Notes under the pieces: model-generated | Database searches by the model: none | The model's input: the letters and a program-made list of their open reading frames with translations, nothing else | What the model was told of the DNA's origin: nothing | Part shown: one piece after another, positions 20,263 through 31,898 of the stretch | Numbering within the stretch: position 1 is the stretch's first letter | Layout: every line of letters starts with the position of its first letter | Source of the DNA: Priapulus caudatus | Taxonomy: Eukaryota; Priapulida; Priapulimorpha; Priapulimorphida; Priapulidae | Length of the DNA: 36,570 nucleotides | Assembly (NCBI RefSeq): GCF_000485595.1 | Contig: NW_014579077.1 | Coordinates: forward strand, 1-36,570 | Direction: 5' to 3' | Translations under genes and position numbers: made by a program

Positions 20263-20870
20263 GTTTACTGATAAAAATTGATTACAGAAACCTATGCTGA
20301 AATATCCCGTGGCCATATTAAATGCATTTTCAGCACAATATATAACTCCTCTTGTATATCGCTTCCTATTTAATAAGTAAGGTCTACTGATAGAATATTA
20401 CTATAGAAATCTCTGCTGGGATAACCCCTCTTCATTTCAAATTCATAATTTTGAAAAATATTTTGTGTGTGAGATATTGCGCATGCGCGAGCACCGTTTC
20501 AGACGTACAGTACTGGCTAAATAAAAGTACGTCATATAACTTGCTGCGAGAGAGAGGGTGGGAGACTGAGGAAAGGTGGCAGGGAAGACAGCCGAGGGGC
20601 GATGGAAGAAGGAGGCTGAGAGTGCGACAAGTGAGACAAGGGGAAGGGCGGGCGGGGATGAAGTAGTAGTTGTGCACCCTACTGGCTAGGGCACTCTCCT
20701 AATTATGATCACAGGTCTACTGATAAGAATCTATTACAGAAACTAATGCTGAGATACCCCCTGACCATATTAAATTTTTTTTTCAGCACAAAATATAACT
20801 TATCTTGTGAGATATTGCGCATGCGCTAAAACAGTAACATAGCCAGATTGTGTACTGACTGGTTTATTCA
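20262..20870 (-). repeat. Satellite array, inverted block
   Basis: One and a half units of the ~545-bp satellite in reverse orientation relative to 20925-23370. It carries TTGCGCATGCGC at 20475 and 20815, the GGTCTACTGATA block at 20371 and 20706, and the AGTACGTCATATAACTTGCTG block near 20525. It terminates the envelope-like fragment on its left. Confidence 0.8.
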
Positions 20871-20924
20871 GCGAATACCTTACATAAAGGCGATGCAAGG
20901 TCTGCTTCCTATTTCCTTCTTCCA

Positions 20925-23370
20925 TCGCCCCTCGGCTGTCTTTCCTGCCACCTTATCTCAGTCTCCCACCCTCTCTCCTACATCAAGCTATATTAAGTAC
21001 TTTTATTTAGGCCGAACTGCATTTCTGAAACGGTGCTCGCGCATGTGCAATATCTCCCAAGAAAAAAAATATTTTGCCAAAATTATGAATTTAAAATGAA
21101 GAGAGGTTATCCCCGCATAGATTTCTATGATAATATTCTATTGGTAGAAGTCACTTATAAAATAGGAAGCAGACCTTGCATGTAAGGTCTCGGCCGCATA
21201 AACCAATCAGTACACAATCTGGCTACGTTACTGCTTTAGCGCGTGCGCAATATCTCACAAGAGGAGTTATATTTTGTGCTGAAAATGCATTTAATATGGT
21301 CAGGGGATATCTCAGCATAGGTTTCTGTAATAAATGCTTATCAGTACACATGTGTGTATAATTAGGAGAGCGCCCTAGCCGGCATGGTGCAAAACTACTA
21401 CTTCATCCCTGGGGTCGCCCTTCCCCTGGTCTCCCACGTCGCACGCTGAGCCTCCTTCGTCTTCCACCGCCTCTAGGCTGTCTTCCCTACCACCTTCCCT
21501 TAGTCTCCCCCCTCTCTCCCGCAGCAAGCTATATTGCGTACTTTTACTTAGGCCGTACTGCACGTCTGAAACGGTGCTGGCGCATGCGCAATATCTCCCA
21601 AGAAAAAAAATAGTTTGCCAAAATTATGAATTTAAAATGAAGAGTGGTTATCCCAGCATAGATTTCTATGATAATATTCCATCAGTAGACCTCACTTATG
21701 AAATAGGAAGCAGACCTTGCATGTATTGTACTGCGAACGTGAGAAGACTTCGGGTTCTTGTAGAATCGACAGCGTAGAAGGTAGCAGCGTAGTCGTGTGA
21801 TAACCAGTAGAGAGATGATCGGTCGTAGCAGGTTAATTTGTTATTGAAGTAGGACTTTATTAGTAACTACGATCACATACAACATATATACATACATACG
21901 GCAACCTAACTAGGTCCCGTCATTTCTGTTTCCGTTGCTACATCTTGGGTAGGTATAACTCCTCCTGGGTAGGTCCTTCGTAACTCGGTGCCTGACTTCC
22001 GTCTCCCCGAGCGTCTATTTATAGGCGTTTTAAAAACGAACGGACGCCCCACAATCCAAACCAGTTCCAATACAACACATGTAAGGTCTCGGCTGCATAA
22101 ACCAATCAGTACACAATCTGGCTACGTTACTGCTTTAGCGCATGCACACTATCTCACAAGAGGAGTTATATTTTGTGCTGAAAATGCATTTAATATGGTC
22201 AGGGGATATCTCAGCATAGGTTTCTGTAATAAATTCTTATCAGTAGACCTGTGTGTATAACTAGGAGAGCGCCCTAGCCGTTAATGTGCAAAACCTACTA
22301 CTTCATCCCCGCTCGTCCTTCCCCTTGTCTCCCTTGTCGCACGCTCAGCCTTCTTATTTTTTCTTTGCCCCTCTGCTCTCTTCCCTGCTACCTTGCCTCA
22401 GTCTCCCACCCCTCTCTCCTACATCAAGCTATATTATACGTACTTTTATTTAGGCCGTACTGCACGTCTGAAATGGTGCTCGCGCATGCGCAATATCTTC
22501 CAAAAAGAAGAATATTTTGCCAAAATGAAGAGGAGTTATCGCAGCATAGATTTCTATAATAATATTCCATTAGTAGACCTCACTTATAAAATAGGAAGCA
22601 GACCTTGCATGTATAAGGTCTCGGCTGCATAAACCAATCAGTACACAATCTGGCTACGTTATTGCTTTATCGCATGCGCAATATCTCACGAGAGGAGTTA
22701 TATTTTTTGCTAAAAATGCATTTAATATAGTCAGAGAGCATCTCAGCATAGCCTTCTGTAATAAATTCTTATCAGTACACCTGTGTGTATAATTAGAAGA
22801 GCTCCCTTACTAGTAGGGTGCAAAACTACTACTTCATCCCTGTTCGCCCTTCCCCTTGTCTCATTTGTCGCGCGCACGCTCAGCCTCCTTCTTCTTCCAT
22901 CGCCCCTCGTTTGTCTTCCCTGCCACCTTCCCTCAGTCTCCCACCCCTTTATCCTACATTAAGCTATAATACGTACTTTTATTTAGGCCGTACTGTACGT
23001 CTAAAACAGTGCTCGCGCATGCGCAATATCTCCGAAAAAGACGAATATTTTGCCAAAATTATGAATTTAAAATGAAGTGCCGGCCCGGTGCTTGCGCGTG
23101 CGTAATATCTTCCAATAAGAAGAATATTTTGCCAAAATTATAAATTTAAAATGAAGAGGGGTTAACCCAGCATAGATTTCTATGATAATATTTCATCAGT
23201 AGACCTCACTTATAAAATAGCAAGCATGCAGTACCCAATCTGGCCACGTTACTACTTTAGCGCATGCGAAATATCTCACCAGAGGAGTTACATTTTGATT
23301 TATGTGCCGAAAATGCATTTAATAATGGTCAGGTGGTATCTCAGCATAGGTTTCTGTAATAAATTATTAT
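20925..23370 (+). repeat. Satellite array of ~545-bp dimeric units
   Basis: Recognisable copies of the landmark GTCTGAAA(C/T)GGTGCT with GCGCATGCGCAATATCT lie near 21025, 21565, 22465 and 22995, plus a partial one near 23085. After subtracting the 352-bp insertion the spacing is 535-550 bp. Each unit has a pyrimidine-rich block (CCTCAGTCTCCCACC), a TTTAGGCCGTACTGCA block and two half-units that are themselves related: one with GAAAATGCATTTAATATGGT, the other with AAAATTATGAATTTAAAATG, each ending in CAGTAGACCT. ATAAACCAATCAGTACACAA recurs once per unit. Open frames here are not conserved. Confidence 0.9.
21726..22077 (-). mobile_element. Solo-LTR-like insertion in the satellite
   Basis: The satellite sequence CTTGCATGTAAGGTC seen intact at 21174 is split here by 352 bp flanked by duplicated CATGTA (21720-21725 and 22078-22083). 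On the minus strand the insert begins TGTTGTATTGG and ends GCAGTACAA. It contains CCTATAAATAG (TATA box) near its start and AATAAAG (polyadenylation signal) further on, the layout of a promoter-bearing LTR. No coding sequence. The neat 6-bp duplication marks it as a genuine insertion. Confidence 0.7.
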
Positions 23371-23475
23371 CAGTAGATCTGTGCAGGGGCGTACCTGATG
23401 TGAATAGCGCCTACGGCGAGCACTGAAATTGCCATATTTGTCATTATCTACCCCTGATATTACCTCTGTAGCCGG

Positions 23476-23852
23476 CACTTGGAGCGTTTCAATAAAATAT
23501 AATGCTAAATATATACGAAATCTATTTACCACCAAAGTCTTAATGTTTCTCTTAATATATAGTGTGTGTTTATTATATATATATATATTTATGTGTCAGT
23601 GTGCAGCAGCTAGCGTGCGGCAGCCAGCGTGTTGCAGATTAGCCCGATTAGACCAGGCTGTGCGACGGATTGTCTATACGTATTGTAACCCTAGCAATAC
23701 CGTTTCTTGGAGCTAGTTGCAGATGAGCATTTGGACGGCATTTACAGGAAATTGTTGGCAATAATAGGTGAAAGAGAGGAGAAACATTAAGACTGGTAGT
23801 AAATAGATTTTGTATTTATTTAGCATTATATTTTATTGAAACGCTCGAAGTG
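23476..23852. mobile_element. Foldback element upstream of ATP6V1H
   Basis: The left arm (CACTTGGAGCGTTTCAATAA at 23476, then ATAATGCTAAAT, ATCTATTTACCACCA and TCTTAATGTTTCTC) is inverted at the right (GAAACATTAAGAC at 23781 to TTGAAACGCTCGAAGTG ending 23852). Arms are about 80 bp. The interior has an (AT)n run and CAGC-rich words. It sits about 190 bp upstream of the start codon at 24041. Confidence 0.7.
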
Positions 23853-24040
23853 TCTGTGGGCTAGCTAGGTGACCGATCGTTTAGCGGTTGTAATATGAGA
23901 AAATAGAGCATCCGAACTTGCTTGTGACCCTCAATGCGAAAGCGATAAACATACAAACTAAACTTCAACCGTAGCAAATAATTTGTAGAAAATACTCTTC
24001 AACACAGTTTTATAGGCGGTATCGACAGGATATATCGACG

Positions 24041-24104
24041 ATGTCTGAGATATCCAAGTTAGATGCTGTCCTCTCTAGCCTACCCGATGACATGGAGAAG
24101 TCTG
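24041..24104 (+). CDS. ATP6V1H exon 1 (start codon)
   Basis: Encodes [20 protein letters not shown] then SG. The donor TCTG|GTAAGG follows 64 coding bases, leaving one base that completes Gly with exon 2, where the frame is GT GTC GCT. The matching phase and the right length for the variable subunit H N-terminus support this as the first coding exon. No TATA box is obvious upstream. Confidence 0.8.
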
Positions 24105-27100
24105 GTAAGGATATAATTGTTCACACTTTCAACTTTGCTTAGTTTAGTACGGTGCAAATCCACTTTAGGCACCTTAGCCTTAGGTGTCACGAAGTGATGC
24201 ACAGATTTCTGTGTATCATCAACTGATGCACAGACTTTTCGTATATCAAGGTATGATGCAGAAACCCTAACCCTAGCCATAACCCTAACACACTTCGTGA
24301 TACATAAGCCTAAGGTTATACTTCATGACTTAGAGTTAGGGTTAGGGTTAGGGTTTTTGCATCATTCCTTGATATACGGAAAGTCTGTGCATCAGTTGAT
24401 GATACACAGAAATCTGTGCATCACCTAAGGTGCCTAAAGTGGATTCGCGCCGTTTAGTACTAGTAGGCCTATACCAGGGTTCTCCCTACGTTGCGCAAAC
24501 GGGGCGCGCGCGCCCCGATTGGGAAAACCCTCCCCCCTGTTTCAATCGTTGCGCCCCGTTTAAATTACCTCCGCCCCGATTAACTTCCACCACAATAAAA
24601 GTTTGCCAGCGAGGGAATCGATAGTCAAGAATTCCCATTCGACCAGGACACCTTGCGCGTGTATTTTTACCGTGCCACGCATGCACTGGAGACAATACGC
24701 AAGTACAAACAGTCAACCTGTCCCACACCCACAACGACTTGGCTATCTTATATATATACAAGAACCCCAAATACCGTCTATGGTGTGGTGACGATTTTAC
24801 GCATTAATTAGTGGTACGGTAAAAAAACAATCCCCCGGACCCCCCTAGTTCTCCTCTCCCCCTCCCCCTTCCCCTCCCCTCCCCTCCCCCCTGTTTGAAT
24901 ATCATCCTGGGGAGAACCCTGTATACCTAGCTCTACGTAACTATAGGGCCCGCGTACAGTTGCCGCAGGCTATAGAATCAAGCTTTGATATGGCAACTGC
25001 GTATCGAGTTTTTTTTCTCAGACTTCTTAGCTGCTGTAATAACTCTCGGTAATGCCAAATAAAAAGCACATTATCTGCGACAAATGTCTTAAAGTTACTA
25101 TGAACACTAAAATAGCAAACAGGCAGAACTATCGCTTAAATATTGTAGGGTTTTTTTTTTGTCATTGCGATATTATCTCGTTGACGAGAAGATTGTTTTA
25201 TTGCACTTGTAACCGCCATTTCCGTTGCGTCACGCGTCGCGCGGTCCGGGTGGCTAAGTGAGCGCGGGCAAGCAATGTATTTTCGCAAGTGGAGGAGTGG
25301 GGCAGCCATTTTTCGTTGCGGGCAGCGGCTAGCGGCGGTTGCCAGCAGCGTGCAACCTGCCGCACCCCTCCACTTGGAAATACATTGTGTAAATACACAA
25401 TANNNNNNNNNNNNNNNNNNNNNNNNNCCGCGCTAGCGGCGGAGTTTGCAACCAAACACGCGTGCAAACGCTCGCGGCCACCCCTCCCATTGGAAATAAG
25501 CATTGTGTTAGATACCAATACCTGTATTAAAGTGAATAATAACCTGTTACAAAATCGAAGTGACAGAAGCGGCGGATATGTCTCGCAGCGCAATTTCTGA
25601 TTGACATGTGACGCTACCGTTACTTCCGAATGCTTATTAGCGCCTCTCGTCTCTCTCTCGCTCGCGCTCTCGCTCTCGTCTCTTTCCGCTCTTCCATCCT
25701 CTCCCACACACTCTCTCTCTCTCCTGTCTCTCGCGCTCTCTCGTCTCGTCTCTCCCTATGCTCTACATCCTCTACTCTCTCTCTAGTTCTTATTCTGCTC
25801 GCTCGGCGCGGCTCTCGCTCATCTGCTCTCCCGCGAGAAGGCGCTGCTCAACGCTCGACCGTGGCTCCGTCTCCGCCGGGGGGCCGTGTATTTTTCGTAT
25901 CGCCCGCGTGCAGTACAAACTAATTAATGACGTAGACAATCGCGCACCTCGTCCTCTCAGACCTACCATATCCCATTCAAACGTGCTCGTGTTTGTGGTA
26001 GGTTCACTTGTATATCTATTAAGATAGCCGAGTCGGTGTACCTCTCTCCTCATCCTCTCTCTGAGTGCGTGCGCACTCTTGGTCAGGCCTCCCTTAACCT
26101 TGTATTACCCCTGCTGCGCCAGTGCACTGCGGCTGTACGGTCGAATAAATACACGGCGCCCGGGTGTCGGCTGCGTCGAAGCAAGCAATGTCTTGCACGG
26201 TCGACTCTTCCCTCCGCGGCTGAACGCACCAAACTTTTTAAGTGTGGTGGAAATTCAGCCAGCCCCACACTGTTCCCTGCGCGTCCTCTCCTCTCTCGGG
26301 AGAGATAATGTTCAAATCACTCGTGTACGGCGCAATCCGATTCAAACCAGGCTCCTATGCCTACTCTTCCTGGCGAGCTTCTTCCGCAAACGCGGCGCGC
26401 GTTCTCGTCATCTCTCCATTCTCGTGCATCGATTTAGCCACGCTTTTCGGTCGGCAACTTCGTAGGGATAGCCCTTGACTCATCCGTGTAGTCCGCTCTA
26501 ACAGAGGAATTAGCTGGCGGACCGTGTGATTCGGATGCATAAAAATCGCAATTCTTGGCCGTCTGCAAGCGTTTCGTTGTTCAATTTTGGCATAACCTGC
26601 CGCATACCATATATGCTATGACGGTAGGAAATCTGCTCTAACCTATATCAGCTGGCTCGGCAACCGGTTTTCGTGTACCGCTCTTCAAGCTATCTCTTCT
26701 TCTCATAGTGTACGTGATAAGCAAATGTCGCTAGCGGCACTGTATTATACTGTGGTGATGCGTCGATTGGCCAGCTGCTGATAGCATCGTTTGCAATCGT
26801 CTGTGGCACGTAAGTACAGTTTTTGTAGATGCAGCGATTTGCGTGTGAGGCACGTTGCCGCAATTTAGGCGTCGTGGCCGGTGCCGTTTGCGTGCGTGCG
26901 TGAGTGCATACATGCGTACGTACTGTGTAGCCTGTTTATCCTTATTCCTTTACTATACTCTGAGTTTTACAGGTGTCGCTGCCACCAGCTTGCTTCAGCA
27001 GAAGGCAATCGACGTTAGAAACAACAGAGTGAATTGGCAGTCGTACAAACAGTACGTATATTCCGTTATCATTTCTTTCCGCCGTACAGAAGCGCCGTAC

Positions 27101-30100
27101 GAACGATGAAACAGATATTGCAGTGGATACGCTTGTTTTATTCCGGATAGAGAGACCGTTTCCGATCTTTTTATACGAAAATCTTTTTTTCCGAACGATG
27201 TTGGCTTAAATAAATAAAAATGTTGATCGTGACGCTAACCTTGTGAAGGAATTCTAGTATCTGATTGGTTTGTAGAGAATTCCTCTTAATTAGTACATGC
27301 TTATATGTCAAATGCAAGAGAGGGGGTCTAAGAATGAACAGGTTTCCATTTTTCCCCTTACAAACAAATGTACTCTCAAAGAGTGAAAGTGACTGCGTAC
27401 TTTTTCGGTGGAAAAATTGGAAGTGGAAAGTTTCTCACCACCTATCTACAGAGTATATTTCTGCTAGGCTGTCTAACTCACTAACAAAAAAAATTTCCCG
27501 GTAACCCTAAAACTTCTCTAGGGAGAAGTACGTTTTGGCCGTCACCTTTCTGGAGAAAATGTGCACGTTTTTTCCCTCTCTTAACTTTCCCTCATCGAAC
27601 TTGCATGCACTTACAGAAGCCAGATGATTTCCATTGAGGACTACAATTTTATCACGATGTTTGACAATACCACCGCAGAGAAGAGGGCGGCCATACTTAA
27701 GACACACAGCCACCAGGTGGGAGCACTGTACTTGCTAGTATATCAGCGTGCAAAGCTAGTAGTCAAAACGTCACATTGTCTCTTGTATGATCTAGTTTCG
27801 TTTTTTGAAGGACGCAACGGGTAGATGGATATCTTAACTGTTGTCGTTAATAAATAAAAAAATATACAAACAGGCAGTCATATCTTTGAAAGGTTTTATT
27901 TCTACTATCATAACCTATAGTAAAATCCTTGAAAGTGATCCAGTCCCACTCAAAGGTGACCCAGTCCCAGAGAGCCTTGCTATTTCCAATGCTGCTATGT
28001 AACATAATATGTCTGACCGGCGTAAAGTTTTAAGATAGTGGTTAACACTCATTAGCGATAAACGCTAATTAACTAACGAGCGAGATCGCTGCGAATTTTT
28101 TCTCGCGTCGGTTTTTCTCGTGCACCGCGTCGTTGTTGTCGTTGCGAGCGTTTCGTTTTCTCGTTCTGCAGTGTGCAAAGACGTTCCTCAGTCTGATGGG
28201 GCATATAGCTAAGGACCAGACGGTGCAGTACATTCTCACGATGGTGGATGATATGCTACAGGTAAGGTCTAAGATAAAATATTGCTTGTTTCCCCTTTAC
28301 CGACCGACTGGCCAAAACGCCGCTACTCGACACGTTTTATTGGCCGATTAAAACGAAACAAAAATTATTTTGTTTTGCAAAAAAACAAACATTTGTGCCG
28401 CAAAAACATATACAGAAAACAGAATATACAATATACATACACACATCTTGTCTAAACAAAATAAAAAAGATTTTTGACCTACCTACCTACTCGGTACCCT
28501 GAGAGGCGAGTAGGTAAAGGGGAAACAATCAATTTTTAGCTCATCTGACATATTCAGATGCAGCTTGTAGAATCGCATGAGTGTGCGTCCGTGCGTCCGT
28601 GCATCAACAGTTGGGCACAAATCTTAACCGCTTGACGTACGGTCACGATATTCGGGACGTTGGGGGGGATCATCAAAACGAGTTGGGATGTNAAGAAGTA
28701 TATACTAGTAGTGGTGGTGGCGCGTGGTTGTGTCGTGGTTGTGGGCGGCATGGAAGTGAATGAAGAAGAAGAAGAAGTAATTACTAGTAGTGGAGGTGGC
28801 GGTGGTGGTCAGTGGTGGTTGTGGCGGCTGCGAAGTGATGAAGAAGAAGAAGAAGTAATACTAGTAGGTGGAGGGTGGCGGTGGTCGTGGTGTTTGTGGC
28901 GGCTTGGAAGTGCATCGAAGAAGAAGAGTAGTTAGTAGTGGTGATGGCTGGTGGCGGTGGTGGTCGTGGGTAGTTGTGGCCGGGTGGCTGGAAGTTGTAT
29001 GAAGAAGAGAAAAGTAAGAAGAAGGTAATACTATAGTGGTGGTGCGGTGGTCGTGGTGTGGTTGTGATCGGCTGGAGTGAGTTGAAGAAAAGAAGAAGTA
29101 ATACTAGTTAGTGGGTGGGGTGGCCGTTGGTGGTTGTGGTCATGGTGGTTGTGGCGAGCGGCTGGAAGTGATGAAGAAGAAGAAGAAGTAATACTAGTAG
29201 TGGTGGTGGCGGTGGTGGTTGGTGGTTTGTATTCGGCCTGGAGACAGTGATGAAGATAAGAAGTAGTAGTAGTGGTGATCGGCGGTGGCCGGTGAGTGGT
29301 CGTGGTAGGTTGTGCCGGCTGGAAGTGATTGAAGAAAGAGAAAAGAAGAAGTAATACTAGTAGTAGTTGGTGGCGCGTGCGTGGTTTGTTGGTCGTGGGT
29401 GGTTGTCGGCGGCTGGAAGTGCATGAAGTAAGAAGAAGAAGTAAATACTAGTAGTGGTGTGGGCGCTGGTCGTGGGGTTGTTAGCGGCTGGAGCTTGAAT
29501 GAAGAAGAAGAAGTAGTAGTTAGTGGTTGATGGCGGTGGCGGTGGTGGTCGTGGTAGTTGTGGCGGCTGGAAGTGATGAAGAATAGCAAAGAAGAAGTAA
29601 TACTAGTAGTAGTGGTGGCGGTGGTTGGTTGTGGCTCATGGTTGGTTGTGGCGGCGGCTGGAAGTGATGAAGAAGAAGAAGAGTAAATACTACGTAGTGG
29701 AGGTGGCGGCGTGAGTCGTGGTTGGTTGTGGCGGTGGAAGTGATGAAGAGAAGAAGTAGTAGTAGTGAGTGATGGGCGGTGGCGGTGCGTGGTCGTGGTA
29801 GTTGTGGCGGCCTGGAATGTGATGAAGAAGAGAAAGAAGAGTAATACTAGTAGTGGTGGTGGCGCTGCGTCGTGGTGGTTTGTGTGGTTTGTAGCGGCTG
29901 GGAAGTGATGAAGAGAGAGAAAGAAGAAGTAATACTAGTCAGTGGTTGGTGGTTGGTTGGTGGTGTTGTGGCGGTGGAAGTGATTGAAGAAGAAGAAGTA
30001 ATACTAGTAGTTGGTGTGGCGTGGTGGTTGTGTTGAGTGTTGCTTGTGGCGGCTGGAAGTGATGAAGACGAAGTAATAGTAAGCTAGTAGTGCGTGATGG

Positions 30101-31310
30101 TGGTGGTGGGTGGTGGTGTGTGGTGGTGGTGGTGGTGTTGTGGCGGCTGCTGGGCGGGGGGGGTGGACTGGAAGTGATGGAAGTAAGAACAGTAATAGTA
30201 GTTTAGTTACGTGGTGATGGGTGGTGGTATTTGTGTGCGGCCTGGCAAGTGTATGCCAAGAAGTAGGAAGAAGAAGAAGAGTAATAGTTATTTTAGTTGT
30301 GGCGGTGGTGTCGTGGCGGTTGGGGTGGCCTGGAAGTGATGAAAGAAGAGAAAGAAGAAGAAGAAGTATACTAGGTAGTGGTGGTGGTGGTGGCGGTGGG
30401 GTTGTGGTGGTTGATGTGACAGCGGGTCTGGAAGTGATGAAGTAAGAGGAAGAATGAGAAGGTAATCAGTTAAGTAGTAGTTGGTGGGTTGGTGAGTGTG
30501 TGGTGGTTGTGGTGGTGGTGGTGGTGCTGCTTGCTGCTGCCTGCTGCTGGATGGTGGATTGGTGGTGGTGGTGTTGGCTTGCTGCTGCTTGCTGCTGCTG
30601 CCTGCTCTGCTGGTGAGTGGTGCTGGTGGTGGTGGTGGTGGTGGTGAGTGGTGGTGGTGTTGGTGGTGGTCGGCCAGGTGCGGTGGGGGTGGGCAGCCCG
30701 GAATCAGGTACGGGGTGGTGGTGGTGAGTTTGTGGTGCGTTGTGCGGGCTGGAAGTGCATGAAGAAGAGGAAGCAAGAAGAAGTAATAGTAGTAGTTGGT
30801 GGTGGGCGGTGGTGGTCGACTGGTGGTGGGGCGGCCGGTCAATGTGCGAACAAAGAAGTCTGAACGAACGGCCAACGAATGGAGAACGAGGAAGCTTATT
30901 TCCGGATGAGGAACTGTGGCTTTTTTTTCCGGCAGACGAGTCGAATCATCGCTAAGATCGCGTGCTGGAACCGTGAGCCGATGGAGGGAGCTGATCTACA
31001 GTTCTACCTCAACTGGCTCAAGGAGCAGCTGAGACAGTCGGTAGACTGAAGTCGGGGGTACTGTAGCTGCGACGTGTCCTGAGGGCGTGGTATGGTACGT
31101 ACGCAATGTTGAGCTGCTTGCTGAGACATTGCTGAGATGTGATTGAGCAGCTGGTACATAACTGAGACAGGCAAATCTTAACCTAACCTACCTACACCAT
31201 AACCCTAACTGTTCCGCAACACTAACCCTAACCCTAACCCCCAACCACATTGGGTAGCGGTGCGTCATGCACGTTTCTCCTTTAATTCGCTTCAATCATT
31301 TCTTTATTCT

Positions 31311-31345
<35 letters not shown>

Positions 31346-31735
31346 CGTCCGTCGTCGCGTGTCATCATCATCGTCATTATCGTCGTTGTCGTCATCACTT
31401 TGCATCTTCTCGTTTCCAGGGTAACGAGTTTTTGCAGACGGTGGCGCGCTGCTTGCAGATGATGCTGAGGGTGGACGAGTATCGCTTCGCATTCGTCAGT
31501 CTCGACGGAATATCGACGTAGACGTGTTCTCATAGAGGCGCCAGAGGGTGGCCGCAAGATTTGTTTATGTTATCACTCTCACGAGAGTAAGCACGGGAAT
31601 TGCCAGATTGTGATTGGCTGTTGATATTTTGGAAGAAATGTAGCAGTTTAAAAAAAAATTGGATTCCCCACCCTCAATGTTCACCTCTCTCACCTCTCGG
31701 TCATTTCTGCTCAGCTCATTCCTCTCTCACCCCTG

Positions 31736-31786
<51 letters not shown>

Positions 31787-31860
31787 TCTCTCTCCTCTCT
31801 CTTCTCTCTCTCTCTCTCACTCTCCGCTCGCTCGCTCGCTGCGCTCGCTATCTCTCTCGG

Positions 31861-31898
<38 letters not shown>

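Noticed and set aside
24240-24355. Telomere or chromosome end
   Set aside because: CCCTAA and TTAGGG face each other inside a 301-bp element with target duplication; interstitial.
25601-25923. SR-protein-like or membrane frame
   Set aside because: CT-rich simple sequence with no conserved residues.
28554-30875. His/Pro/Thr-rich and Gly/Val-rich frames
   Set aside because: Minisatellite translation; no splice sites or homology.
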